A DNA stretch of 33,323 bases from Enterococcus cecorum (GTDB lineage Bacteria; Bacillota; Bacilli; Lactobacillales; Enterococcaceae): contig NZ_JAKUDS010000028.1 in NCBI RefSeq assembly GCF_023221775.1, positions 1-33,323 of the forward strand. Reading direction: 5' to 3'. The translations under genes were made by a program, and so were the position numbers. The notes below the pieces were generated by a model, which had not been told where the DNA came from, made no database searches, and saw nothing but the letters and a program-made list of their open reading frames with translations. Positions 1 to 9,300 of this stretch are shown here, piece by piece (positions within the stretch are counted from its first letter, which is position 1; each line of letters begins with the position of its first letter).

Positions 1-23
1 AATAATTAAAGAAGTGTAGCAAG

Positions 24-57
24 CTCGAAAGGATTTGTTTTCTTTCGAGTTTTTTTA
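24..57 (+). terminator. Rho-independent terminator of a gene left of the window
   Basis: The arms CTCGAAAG and CTTTCGAG are perfect complements separated by about 10 nt and are followed by seven T. It must end a plus-strand transcript that enters from outside the window. Confidence 0.8.
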
Positions 58-124
58 TGCACCTAAGCCCGCCGGACACCCTCTTCTAGCCTAGCCTTCG
101 TAAACATTTCCATCTCTAGTCCCA

Positions 125-153
125 TCGGCAGCGACTTTATCTTATGGTATAAT
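125..153 (+). promoter_or_regulatory. Extended -10 promoter of the SPFH operon
   Basis: A consensus TATAAT at 148-153 is preceded by TGG (extended -10). A weak -35, TCGGCA, lies 17 nt upstream. Transcription would start near 160, shortly before the ribosome binding site at 185-189. Confidence 0.6.
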
Positions 154-196
154 TATTTTGTAGTAACAATTAATGAAAAATATTGGAGGTTTTCTT

Positions 197-1432
197 ATGG
201 GTATTATTAAAGCAGCAATTCAAAGTGCCACATCGACATTGGCGGATCAGTGGCTAGATATTATCGAACCAGATACAATGGACAATACCACGCTGATGTG
301 TAAAGGGATATTAATGTCCAAAAATAAAAAACGTGGCAGCAACACGAAAGGCTCCGTCGATTATATTTCTGATGGTTCGATGATTCGTGTCTATCCAAAT
401 ATGATGATGCTTTTGGTAGATGGTGGGCAAATTATCGACTACACCGCGGAAGAAGGCTATTATAAAGTGGACAATTCGGCGGCACCATCGCTTTTTAACG
501 GTGATTTTGAAGGCGCGCTGAATGAAAGTTTCGAGCGTTTCCGTTTTGGTGGAGTGACGCCAAGTAAGCAAGAAGTGTTCTTTATTAATTTACAAGAGAT
601 TCGTGGCATTCGTTTTGGTACGCAGCAACCAATTAACTATTTCGATAATTTTTACAATGCGGAATTATTCGTGCGTGCTCATGGTAGCTACTCCATCGCG
701 ATTACCGATCCGATTTTATTCTTCAAAAATGTCGTTCCTAAAGGGGTGACTCGCTTAACAATCGATGAAATTAACGAACAGTTCTTAATGGAATTTGTCA
801 GCGGTCTACAAAGCTCGATCAATCAACTTTCGGCCCAAGGTGAACGCATTAGCTATCTGGCTTCTAAAACGGCGGAACTATCCAAAGTCATGAACCAAAA
901 CCTTGACGAACAATGGAAATCCCTACGCGGCATCGAAATTGTCTCCATCGCCCTAGCCAGCATTTCTTACACGGATGATTCACAACAACTCATCAATATG
1001 CGAAACAAAGGCGCGATGTTTAATGATCCGAATTTGCGTGAAAGCTTTATGCAAACCAGTATCGCTCAAGGCATTGCAGATGCGGGAAACAATCCAAACG
1101 GTGCGGCCAATGCTTTCTTTGGTATGAATATGGGCGCGAACTTAACCGGCGATTACTTATCACAAGCTTCTCGCCAAAATCAAGCACAAGCCCAACAAAA
1201 TCAACAAGCGGCAAACACCTCAGCAGCGCAAGAATCTAGCTGGCACTGTCCGAACTGTAACCAAGAAAATACCGGCAAATTCTGCAGCAACTGCGGCACG
1301 CCTAAACCAACGACAAATACTGGCATGAAGGTACGTTGTAGCAAATGTAAGAGCGTGATTGAAATTACCAATGCCATGCCTAAGTTCTGCCCAGAGTGTG
1401 GCCAACCCTTTTTAGCAGAAAGTCTCGATTAA
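197..1432 (+). CDS. SPFH-domain protein with C-terminal zinc ribbons (YdjI-like)
   Basis: The protein belongs to the SPFH/band-7 family (B. subtilis YdjI type, often annotated 'virion core protein'), thought to assemble scaffolds at the membrane. Residues about 1-290 form the SPFH core. A Gln/Ala/Asn-rich linker follows, then two Cys4 zinc ribbons: CPNC...CSNC and CSKC...CPEC. I chose the ATG at 197 because GGAGG lies 7 nt before it; an in-frame ATG at 173 has no such site and would add eight residues. The product is 411 aa with no signal peptide. It is the first gene of an operon with the next two, an order that matches ydjI/ydjG/ydjH partners, which in Bacillus sit with a PspA homologue. 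No pspA is visible here. The envelope-stress role is an inference from that context. Confidence 0.85.
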   Translation: MGIIKAAIQSATSTLADQWLDIIEPDTMDNTTLMCKGILMSKNKKRGSNTKGSVDYISDGSMIRVYPNMMMLLVDGGQIIDYTAEEGYYKVDNSAAPSLFNGDFEGALNESFERFRFGGVTPSKQEVFFINLQEIRGIRFGTQQPINYFDNFYNAELFVRAHGSYSIAITDPILFFKNVVPKGVTRLTIDEINEQFLMEFVSGLQSSINQLSAQGERISYLASKTAELSKVMNQNLDEQWKSLRGIEIVSIALASISYTDDSQQLINMRNKGAMFNDPNLRESFMQTSIAQGIADAGNNPNGAANAFFGMNMGANLTGDYLSQASRQNQAQAQQNQQAANTSAAQESSWHCPNCNQENTGKFCSNCGTPKPTTNTGMKVRCSKCKSVIEITNAMPKFCPECGQPFLAESLD

Positions 1433-1444
1433 GGAAGTGAAATT

Positions 1445-2542
1445 ATGGAAGCTTTAACCCATCGCTGCCCAAATTGTGGCGGGGCATTAACTTTTGAACC
1501 TAGCGACCAGCAATTTCATTGTCCCTACTGTTTGAGTGTCTTTACTGAAGAAGAGGTCACTACCTTCGAGCAAAAGCAAAAACAAGCCAAGGCCTTCGCA
1601 CAAGATGAGGCCAATACCCAATCGCAGACCACCACGCAACCAAATGAAATAACAGAAGACGCCTATGATTTATATAGCTGTCCGAGTTGTGGGGCCCAGA
1701 TAGCCTGTGAAGCCACCACAGCCGCAACTGAATGCTATTTTTGCCATAGTCCTGTTATTTTAAGTGGTCGTTTATCCGGGGATTTGCTGCCGGATAAAAT
1801 CCTACCTTTTAAAATAACTAAAAAAGAAGCACAAAAGCAATTTATCAACTGGGCGAGTCGTAAATTTTTCGTCCCACGTGCCTTTTTCAATGAGCAGCAA
1901 GTCGAAAAAATGACTGGCGTGTACTTTCCTTATTGGATTACTGAGGCCAAGGGAGAGGCGGAAATTAGCGGCAAATCAACGACCATTCGTGTTTGGCAAG
2001 TAGGCAATGTCGAATATACCGAAACCAAGCAATACCATATCCATCGCAAAGGCAAGTTTCATTTTAAAAACCTTGTGAAAAATGCCCTAACGAAAAATGT
2101 GCAAAAGAAAATGGTCGAAGCGGTCCAACCTTTTCCACTTGAGGCGATGCAAGACTTTCATTCGCAATATTTATCAGGCTTTTTAGCTGAAAAGCGCGAT
2201 ATCGAATTTGACCAACTGAAAGCCAATGTCCGTCATGAAATGGGCGATTATGCATTAGAAGCGTTTGAAGATACGATTGCGGCTCAAACTAGTTTTCAGC
2301 CTGAGATCCAAGAAAGCAAGGTCCTCGCCATTGATAAACAATATGTGCTTTTGCCGATGTGGCTGGTTACCTATAAAAACCGCGCTTCGTCAAATAAAGT
2401 TTATTATTACGCAATGAATGGCATCACCGGAAAAACAGCGGGAATCTTGCCTTTAGATTCACTGAAGTTAGGACTGGTTTCTGGAATCAGTGGTGTGATT
2501 GTGACTGCGTTATTATTGTTAGGGGGGTATTTCTTCTTATGA
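1445..2542 (+). CDS. Zinc-ribbon protein with C-terminal membrane anchor (YdjG-like)
   Basis: The protein opens with a TFIIB-type zinc ribbon (Cys8, Cys11, Cys26, Cys29). A charged Gln-rich linker leads to a second ribbon (SCPSC...CYFC) and a mixed alpha/beta central domain of unknown function. The last 25 or so residues are hydrophobic and Gly-rich, consistent with a single membrane anchor whose bulk faces the cytoplasm. AAGGAAGTG upstream gives a good ribosome binding site. The gene starts 12 nt after the SPFH gene, and its stop overlaps the next start as ATGA, so the three are translationally coupled. It resembles B. subtilis YdjG, a helper of the YdjFGHI membrane complex. Biochemical function is unknown. 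Confidence 0.8.
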   Translation: MEALTHRCPNCGGALTFEPSDQQFHCPYCLSVFTEEEVTTFEQKQKQAKAFAQDEANTQSQTTTQPNEITEDAYDLYSCPSCGAQIACEATTAATECYFCHSPVILSGRLSGDLLPDKILPFKITKKEAQKQFINWASRKFFVPRAFFNEQQVEKMTGVYFPYWITEAKGEAEISGKSTTIRVWQVGNVEYTETKQYHIHRKGKFHFKNLVKNALTKNVQKKMVEAVQPFPLEAMQDFHSQYLSGFLAEKRDIEFDQLKANVRHEMGDYALEAFEDTIAAQTSFQPEIQESKVLAIDKQYVLLPMWLVTYKNRASSNKVYYYAMNGITGKTAGILPLDSLKLGLVSGISGVIVTALLLLGGYFFL

Positions 2543-3375
2543 GTACGAACCTATCTATCAAAAAATGGACGCTTTGGCTAAGCATGATTTGCGGGTTCAT
2601 GCTATTTGTTATCGCGGCTACTCCTATTTATGCGCAAGAAAATACCTATGTCAAAGATGAAAACAATCATTTATCCGCAAGTCAGCTTGATCAATTAGCC
2701 AAAATTGCTGAAGAAATTAAGGCTGAAAATCAAGCCACGACTTTGCTAGTGATTACCGATACACCAACCGATGATGTCGAATATTCGGCCCAAGAGTATC
2801 TTTACAACACCGTAGGCAAAGATGGCAATGGCGCGATTTTTTACATTGATTTAGCCAATCGTCACTTTACTACGGTGACATCGGGGAATATGATTGATTT
2901 TCTAACCGATGCACGCTTGGAAGATATCAATGACAAAGTGACCGAATCGCTAAAAGACAATAACTTTGACCAAGCCGCTCGTGATTATTTTGAAATGGTA
3001 CTAGAAGATGTTAAAGCAGGGATACCGCATCATCATTATCGCATCAATAAAGATACCGGGGAAATCACTTATATCAAGACGTTGACCCCGTTAGAAATTG
3101 GCATTGCGATAATCGGTGGAATCGCGACTTGCTTGGGGATTTTCTTCACGGTTAAAGGGCGCTACCAACTTCGCATTGGTGGACGTTATCATTATGACCG
3201 TCAAAATAATGGCGTGATTGATTTAGAAATTAATGATACAGATTTAATTGGTAGTTTTGTCACCACCCGCGTCATTGAAACCCATGACGATGATGATCAT
3301 GATTCTGGTGGTAGTACCTTTAGCTCAGGTTTTGGCGGCGGAAGTTTTGGCGGCGGAGGCAGTCGTTCGTTTTAG
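2539..3375 (+). CDS. Secreted/membrane TPM-domain protein (YgcG/YdjH-like)
   Basis: A signal peptide covers residues 1 to about 32 (hydrophobic core, then TPIYAQEN). An extracytoplasmic TPM domain occupies about 33-150, with its conserved opening (YVKDENNHLS) and a GNGAIFYID-type strand. A transmembrane helix lies near 180-203, followed by a cytoplasmic tail ending in a Gly/Ser/Phe repeat (GFGGGSFGGGG). The Gly-rich end after a TPM domain is typical of YgcG/YdjH proteins. TPM domains occur in envelope-stress and photosystem II repair proteins, and a phosphatase activity has been claimed for some. The start overlaps the previous stop (ATGA), making this the last gene of the operon, with a terminator 30 nt downstream. 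Function in this organism is unknown; association with the SPFH protein is inferred from gene order. Confidence 0.85.
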   Translation: MSTNLSIKKWTLWLSMICGFMLFVIAATPIYAQENTYVKDENNHLSASQLDQLAKIAEEIKAENQATTLLVITDTPTDDVEYSAQEYLYNTVGKDGNGAIFYIDLANRHFTTVTSGNMIDFLTDARLEDINDKVTESLKDNNFDQAARDYFEMVLEDVKAGIPHHHYRINKDTGEITYIKTLTPLEIGIAIIGGIATCLGIFFTVKGRYQLRIGGRYHYDRQNNGVIDLEINDTDLIGSFVTTRVIETHDDDDHDSGGSTFSSGFGGGSFGGGGSRSF

Positions 3376-3407
3376 ACCTTGTAATTCAAAATTTTAGTAC
3401 AAATTCG

Positions 3408-3443
3408 TAAAAACAGCAGCATGATGTCGGCTGCTGTTTTTTT
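3408..3443 (+). terminator. Terminator of the SPFH/TPM operon
   Basis: AAACAGCAGC and GCTGCTGTTT form a perfect stem around an 11-nt loop, followed by a run of T. Confidence 0.9.
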
Positions 3444-3457
3444 GTTTCCTCCCCTTG

Positions 3458-3878
3458 CCCACTTCACAACCTTGGTTAATCTGTGTTCAGTGGGTAGCTC
3501 CTTTACATCTAAGCCGGCCTGTTTAGGAAAATCTTAAAAAATAGTAGATTTTCCTACCATTCCGGACAATCTTAGCTACTCGGAGCTGTTCGACCCACTT
3601 CACAACCTTGATAGACGGTGTAAATCGACTAGCTACTTCGGCGTATAAGCCACCACATCTGGGAAAGTCTTTACTTCTTGGACTTTCCCGATGTGTTGGA
3701 CAAACCTTATCCGCTCGTAGCTGCCCGAGTCGATTTACAACCTGTTTTGACGGTGTTCGGCAGCTAGACATTGTGAAATTCGCCCTCCCGCTTGAGAAAA
3801 TCTCCCTTCATCCGATTTTCTTAGCAGTAGGTAAGCACACGAATTTCTTCACGTCTACCCAACCCACTTCACAACCTT
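3458..3878. repeat. Three tandem ~135-bp units of nested inverted repeats
   Basis: The motif CCCACTTCACAACCTT occurs at 3458-3473, 3594-3609 and 3863-3878, with a degenerate copy (TTTACAACCT) at 3734-3743, giving periods of 136, 135 and 134. Each interval holds nested arms. Unit 1: 3489-3501 with 3582-3587/3593-3599, inner 3526-3534 with 3546-3554. Unit 2: GTAAATCGACT (3620-3630) with 3728-3738, AGCTAC (3631-3636) with 3717-3722, and an inner 15-bp stem 3654-3669/3681-3695. Unit 3: TAGAC (3765-3769) with 3853-3857, GAAATTCG (3775-3782) with 3840-3847, and an inner stem 3794-3802/3814-3821. The arm sequences differ between units yet remain complementary. No gene is supported here; the open frames across it arise from the repeat. 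The family was not recognised. Confidence 0.85.
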
Positions 3879-3896
3879 TATTCAAAGTGCTATACT
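3868..3896 (+). promoter_or_regulatory. Promoter of ilvE, -35 inside the last repeat copy
   Basis: TTCACA (5/6 to consensus) at 3868-3873, a 17-nt spacer and TATACT at 3891-3896 preceded by TGC (extended -10). The start would fall near 3903, giving a leader of about 100 nt, too short for a T-box. The -35 is part of the terminal CACTTCACAACC copy of the repeat array. Confidence 0.65.
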
Positions 3897-4003
3897 GTTA
3901 GTCATCTAGAGTTTTTGCAAGCTCTCTGCTGGTGAGTAAAAGGTTGGTTATGTTTAGGTTGACTTTTATGAACTGGTGAAATATAAAAAATGGAGTGATT
4001 AAA

Positions 4004-5020
4004 ATGACAACAATTGATTGGAATAACCTAGGATTTAACTATATCAAGACTCCTTGGCGCTATCGTATGTATTGGAAAGACGGTCAATGGAGTAAAGGAG
4101 AATTGACTGAAGACAGCACGTTACAAATCAGTGAAGCATCAGCAGCTTTACACTACGGCCAACAATGTTTTGAAGGTTTGAAGGCTTATCGACGCAAAGA
4201 TGGCAAGATTAATCTCTTCCGTGTCGATGAAAATGCCAAACGTCTCAATCGAAGCGCAACTCGTCTATTAATGCCAACAATCCCTGAAGAAACTTTTATT
4301 GATGCCGTCAAACAAGTAGTCAAAGCCAATGAAGATTTTGTCCCCCCTTATGGCACAGGAGCGACATTATACATCCGTCCACTATTAATCGGTGTCGGTG
4401 ATAGTATCGGAGTCAGTCCTGCACCAGAATACATTTTCACCGTATTTTGTATGCCTGTTGGACCATACTTCAAAGGTGGCTTGACCCCTACGAACTTCAT
4501 CGTTTCTGAATATGACCGCGCTGCCCCTCAAGGAACGGGTGCTGCCAAAGTCGGTGGGAACTATGCCGCAAGTTTATTACCAGGTAAAGACGCCCATGAT
4601 CATAAGTATTCAGACTGTATTTACCTAGATCCAGAAACCCATACCAAGATTGAAGAAGTCGGCTCAGCAAACTTCTTTGGGATTACAAAAGATAACAAAT
4701 TTATCACACCAAAATCTCCTTCTATCTTACCAAGTATCACCAAGTATTCCCTATTATACTTGGCAAAAGAACGCTTAGGATTAGAAGCGATTGAAGGCAC
4801 GGTTAAAATTGATGAATTAGACCAATTTGCCGAAGCCGGTGCCTGTGGAACTGCCGCTGTAATCTCTCCAATCGGTGGGATTCAATATAAAGATAACTTC
4901 CATGTCTTTTATAGCGAAACCGAAGTCGGACCAGTGACTAAAGCTTTATATGATGAATTAACTGGTATCCAATTTGGGGATAAAGAAGCGCCTGAAGGAT
5001 GGATTTTTGTAGTCGAATAA
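4004..5020 (+). CDS. ilvE: Branched-chain-amino-acid aminotransferase
   Basis: A PLP-dependent class IV aminotransferase that interconverts leucine, isoleucine and valine with their 2-oxo acids, using 2-oxoglutarate/glutamate, in the cytoplasm. The whole BCAT fold is present: the N-terminal substrate-loop region (HYGQQCFEGLKAYR), the PLP lysine in GAAKVGGNYAAS (Lys182 from this start), and the C-terminal CGTAAVISPIG phosphate-binding motif. The product is 338 aa, normal for the family. I chose the ATG at 4004 because GGAGTG (3992-3997) is its ribosome binding site; a GTG at 3995 overlaps that site and is unlikely. It is a single-gene unit with its own promoter and terminator. No CodY box or T-box was seen. 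With no biosynthetic ilv genes beside it, a catabolic or keto-acid role is as likely as synthesis. Confidence 0.95.
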   Translation: MTTIDWNNLGFNYIKTPWRYRMYWKDGQWSKGELTEDSTLQISEASAALHYGQQCFEGLKAYRRKDGKINLFRVDENAKRLNRSATRLLMPTIPEETFIDAVKQVVKANEDFVPPYGTGATLYIRPLLIGVGDSIGVSPAPEYIFTVFCMPVGPYFKGGLTPTNFIVSEYDRAAPQGTGAAKVGGNYAASLLPGKDAHDHKYSDCIYLDPETHTKIEEVGSANFFGITKDNKFITPKSPSILPSITKYSLLYLAKERLGLEAIEGTVKIDELDQFAEAGACGTAAVISPIGGIQYKDNFHVFYSETEVGPVTKALYDELTGIQFGDKEAPEGWIFVVE

Positions 5021-5036
5021 AATCAAATAACGCTTG

Positions 5037-5070
5037 AAAGATTGGTTGTCATATGCAGCCAATCTTTTTT
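5037..5070 (+). terminator. Terminator of ilvE
   Basis: AAGATTGG(T)TG and CA(G)CCAATCTT pair around a short loop and are followed by TTTTTT. Confidence 0.88.
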
Positions 5071-5112
5071 ATAACAATTTTTTTACAAATAGCATCTAGG
5101 TCTAAAGTCTAG

Positions 5113-5142
5113 TTGACAAAACGCACACAAAATCAGTATCAT
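5113..5142 (+). promoter_or_regulatory. Promoter of the glycosyltransferase gene
   Basis: Consensus TTGACA (5113-5118), an 18-nt spacer and TATCAT (5137-5142). The start would lie about 25 nt before the TTG codon. Confidence 0.65.
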
Positions 5143-5176
5143 AAATTTATGAATACAGAAAAGAGGTAAAAAGAGT

Positions 5177-6226
5177 TTGATTCGCATAAATATGTTCTCT
5201 TCAGCGGAAAAAGTCAAAGGTCAAGGAGTGGCTAGTGCTTACCGTGAGCTAATAAATATGCTAGAAAAAAGATTTAGCGATGAATTTATCATTCGTATCA
5301 ACAATTATCAAGCCTCTGATATTTCACATTACCATACCATCGATCCACTCTTTTATCTTTCTACTTTTTTAAGGAAGACTCGTGGCGTGCGTGTGGGCTA
5401 TGTGCATTTTTTACCAGAAACTTTACAAGGTAGTATCAAATTACTGCGCCCAATCCAAGCAATCGTTAACTGGTATGTGACTTCTTTTTACAAGCGAATG
5501 GATCAATTAGTCGTTGTCAATCCTAGCTTTATTGAAGATTTGGTGCGTTTTGGCTTAAAGCGCGAAAAAATCACCTATATTCCTAACTTTGTATCTAGTC
5601 AAACCTTCTATCCACAAGAGGAAAAGACTAAGCAAAATTTCCGCCAAGAGTTAGGCTACCAAACAAATGATTTTATCGTGCTTGGGATTGGTCAGATTCA
5701 AGAGCGTAAAGGCGTCGATGATTTTATCCAGCTGGCTATCGATAACCCACATATTCAATTTATTTGGGTCGGTGGCTTTTCATTTGGGATGATTACCGAT
5801 GGCTATGACAAGTACAAAAAAATTGTCAATGAGCCACCTGCCAATCTGAAATTCACCGGTATTGTCGACCGTGATCAGATTAATGATTATTATAATTTAG
5901 CAGATTTGTTCTTACTTCCTTCTTTTAATGAGCTTTTCCCAATGAGTATTTTGGAAAGTTTTAACTGCCATTTGCCAGTGATGTTGCGCAAATTAGATTT
6001 ATATGATGCAGTCATTGCGGATAAATATATTGAGACACGCGATGTGAATGAAATGCATGAAAAACTCAATGACTACTATCAACATCGCGAAAAGTTACTA
6101 CCTTATATCGAAAAATCCAAACAAGCGGCCCAATTTTATTCAGAAGACCATGTGGCGCAAATGTGGTACGAATACTATACCGGCCTCTTAGAAAATCAAG
6201 AAATCAACGAACTTCCACCTTTGTAA
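5177..6226 (+). CDS. GT4-family glycosyltransferase, probably glycolipid synthesis
   Basis: A retaining GT-B glycosyltransferase of family GT4, 349 aa. The N-terminal half begins with a Gly-rich acceptor loop (FSSAEKVKGQGVASAY). The C-terminal half carries the nucleotide-sugar site: a GIGQIQERKGVDDF strand-loop and the E-X7-E motif in FNELFPMSILE (Glu252/Glu260). The start codon is TTG: GAGGT ends 9 nt before it and the next ATG is five codons in. The opening resembles the CpoA/BgsA/LafB-type diglycosyl-diacylglycerol synthases that make the lipoteichoic-acid anchor in lactic acid bacteria, but I say this from memory, and the usual neighbouring monoglucosyl-diacylglycerol synthase is absent. 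Function as a membrane glycolipid enzyme is therefore an inference; a wall-polysaccharide transferase remains possible. It has its own promoter and terminator. Confidence 0.8.
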   Translation: MIRINMFSSAEKVKGQGVASAYRELINMLEKRFSDEFIIRINNYQASDISHYHTIDPLFYLSTFLRKTRGVRVGYVHFLPETLQGSIKLLRPIQAIVNWYVTSFYKRMDQLVVVNPSFIEDLVRFGLKREKITYIPNFVSSQTFYPQEEKTKQNFRQELGYQTNDFIVLGIGQIQERKGVDDFIQLAIDNPHIQFIWVGGFSFGMITDGYDKYKKIVNEPPANLKFTGIVDRDQINDYYNLADLFLLPSFNELFPMSILESFNCHLPVMLRKLDLYDAVIADKYIETRDVNEMHEKLNDYYQHREKLLPYIEKSKQAAQFYSEDHVAQMWYEYYTGLLENQEINELPPL

Positions 6227-6250
6227 TGATGCAAATTTGGAAGTTTTTTT
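6210..6250 (+). terminator. Terminator overlapping the glycosyltransferase stop codon
   Basis: AACTTCCA (6210-6217) and TGGAAGTT (6238-6245), with inner TTTG/CAAA, form a stem with TAA in the loop, then T7. The last codons of the gene are part of the hairpin. Confidence 0.8.
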
Positions 6251-6255
6251 ACACG

Positions 6256-6292
6256 CAAAAAAACCACCCATCCTGAACTGAGGATGAGTGGT
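6256..6292 (-). terminator. Terminator of the GH31 gene
   Basis: On the minus strand ACCACTCATCCT pairs with AGGATGGGTGGT (one wobble), followed by seven T. The same hairpin recurs at 12654-12687 behind oppA. Confidence 0.88.
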
Positions 6293-6319
6293 CCAACTTA
6301 GGAGAAAAGAGAATGTGTT

Positions 6320-9300
6320 TTATTCATCAGATAATCCATAAAAGGCTAGTCCTTCATACTTCCAGCCGAGTGACACAAGATGCTTGATTTCATCTAGGTT
6401 CGTCGTAAAGTGATGTGAACCGGCACCTTTTTCGTTTGGATTAAATAGTCGATAAATGGCTAAGGCACCTGAGTTTGGTAAGCCAGCTTTAGAGTTAGAG
6501 TAAAAGGCGGTACCCTCTTTCTTCCAACCCACTTTTGCAAGATGTTCGCACTCATCTGCATTCATTGTATAGAAGTGTTCTCCTGAATTTGGATTGTATA
6601 AACGATAGACTGCTTCTCCTTTTTCAGGACTATGCCAACCAATATTTTCTTGATGCCAGCCAATCTTACCTAACATCTCATATTCAGCTTTGTCACGTGT
6701 GTATAAGTGTTCTCCTGAATTTGGATTATACACTCGATATAATGGCTGACGGACAATCGTTTCTTTTGCTGGAATTTGATCAACAATCTTTTGAACTTCT
6801 TCGGCGGATTTTGCTTGATCTACTTGTTTGTATAAATCATATTTTTCCTTGTCCGTCAATGTGTTAGCTTGATCAATAGTTGATTTTGCCTCTTTTTTCT
6901 CATCAACTAATGGATCTTGTGTGGTAATCACTGCACCTGGCACTTCAACGATAACTGGTTTTTTCTCTAAAGATTGGAGTGCTTTTCCAAGTTGATCTTT
7001 TGCTTCATCAATTTCTGCTTGTGTAGCCGCTTTTTTCGCTAGTAAGCCTTCCACTTGCATCAAAATTCCTTGTAAGTGAGACCAGCTGTCTGTGGTATAT
7101 TCTGCCGCTTTTTTCGCTTGGGCTTGTTTCACTAAATCTTCTAAAGCCGTTTTTTCAACTGTTCGTGGGACTAAAGCTTTAGTCGCTGATTGTAATTGAC
7201 TACTTGCTTGAGAAAAATCTGCAGGACTTGCTTGTTCATTCGCTAAGACTTTCTTCGCATGACTCATCGCTTGATCAAAAGAGGCTTGCGTACTTGAAGT
7301 AGCGTTTTGGTATTGCGCGCTTTCCTTAACTTTTTGCGCGGCTGCCAATTCTTTTTGCAAGTTTTGTTTTAATTGGTCTAAACGATCGACACCATTAAGA
7401 TCTAACATCGCTTCTTCCAAGGCTTTTGTAGCAGAAATGACTTCTTCTGGTTTAGCTTGATTTGTATTTAACACATCAATGGCTTTGGCTAATGCTTGTT
7501 GGTACGCTTGTTTAGCTTGTTTATCTGCTTGCGTATAGTTATCTTGTAATACTAAAGCATCTTTTTGGGCAATCAAACGTTTCAATTCCGCCTTTGCTTC
7601 TTCAAGATGATCTAAACCATTTAATTTTTGGAAAGCTGATTCGATATCTACCAAGGCTTGTTTTAATTCATCATAGTTTGGCTTTTCTTGTGCAAGTTGT
7701 TGATTTGCTTTTTGAACGGCTTGATCATAATCTTCTTTCAACGGTGCATCGGCATTTTGATAACGAACGGAAGCTTGAATGGTTTCTTTTTGCGCTACTT
7801 TATCCGTTAATTTTCCTTGAATATCAGTTACACGTTCATCGCCATCCAAAGCCTTCACTGCTCGATCAAAATCACTTACAGCCGCAGCGATTTTTTCTTT
7901 AGTGGCTTGACTGTCACCTTGTAGTTGATGTACTTTTTTGACCGCTTCATCAAATGCATCCTTTTGGTCTTTTGAGGCAAAGAGATAATCGATACTTTGT
8001 TTGATGCTTTCTGCTTGTTCTTGGCGTTTGACTAAAGCCTCTTTATCTACTAATTTGCTAGCTGGAACCACTACTTGCGTCTTTTCTAACTCCAAGCTCT
8101 TCAAAGATTGCCCAACAAGTAAACCTTTTGTTAAAGTGAAAGTCAAATCTTGCAAGTCATATTTATTCAAGGTTGTTTTCACTTTTAGCTTGAAGGTTAG
8201 TAAATCATTGGTTCCTGAAAGTAACGCCTTATTGCCACGATTACTCAAAACAAAATACAGATTTTCGCTATTATCTGAATGCTTGCGATATTTAGAGAAG
8301 TTTTCCATGTTTTGTGTTGCTTGAGTCACTTTTGGTTGTTCAACTAATTCATATAATTGACTATCGAAATTCATCCGTGCACTTAAAGCATTGACATTTT
8401 CAAAATTACGGCCACGGAGTACAAAACTAATCGTATCTCCTGGTTCATAAACTTCTTTTTCATCCTCTGCAATCCGTGCAATAAGTTGTAACTGACCATC
8501 CACATTGCCTAGATTTGGTTGATTGATTCCGCCATCTAATTGACGCAACACATAGTGAATATCGTAAGCATCAATCATGCCATTATGATTTAAATCACCC
8601 GTTTGCACATAGCCACCAAAGTCACTATCTTTCTTTTCCAAACCTGTGTAATTACGATAACTAGTCACATCATTTTCATTTACGACGCCATCATTGGTAA
8701 TATCTCCGGAAATGACACCTTTCGTACCATCTTTTTTGTAAAATAGCATTTCATTACCAGAACCAAAATTCCCAACTGAACCTAGAACTTTCATTTGCAC
8801 ATAGCGGTAAGTTTGCCCATTGGTAGCAAGAGTCTTTTTATTTTGATCTGCTTGCCAACGAATTGGAGCAGAATATTCACTCCACATAACCCCATCTTTA
8901 GAAGTGCGATATTGGACATTCGTAATCATTCCATTCGAACCGCCATCATTTCGTGGGTAATATTCAATCTTATCCATTTGGTATTCTGCGCCTAAATCAA
9001 ACTGAAGCGTTAAATACTGACCTTTTGCTGGATTTGCAGTTCCCCCTTCAAACCAATGTGTATGCCATTGTGAATTCAAATCTTTGTCAACGAATTTGGT
9101 TATTTCATAACTTGATTGAGCTGGGAGACTCGCTTTAGCTTTCACTCCGTTGATAGTATTGCGATAAGGATCTTCTTTGGTTGTTGCAGTTATTTCTTCA
9201 CTCCAATTAGAATATCCTTTGGCATTGACTGCTCTTACTTTCACTGGATAGCTGTGATTAACTTCCAAACCATCAATCACCGTGGATAGTTGTGCACCCA

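Noticed and set aside
3458-3878. CRISPR array
   Set aside because: Only about four short boundary copies ~135 bp apart, with self-complementary inner sequence and no cas genes.
3608-3901. 97-codon plus-strand open frame (and an 82-codon minus-strand frame at 3523-3771) across the repeat array
   Set aside because: No ribosome binding site; the composition follows the inverted repeats, and the plus-strand frame runs through the ilvE promoter.
3903-4003. T-box or riboswitch before ilvE
   Set aside because: The leader is about 100 nt with no T-box sequence or terminator hairpin.
6320-6560. LPXTG sorting signal at the end of the GH31 enzyme
   Set aside because: The C-terminus is a DUF5648 module ending in GLSDE, with no hydrophobic tail.
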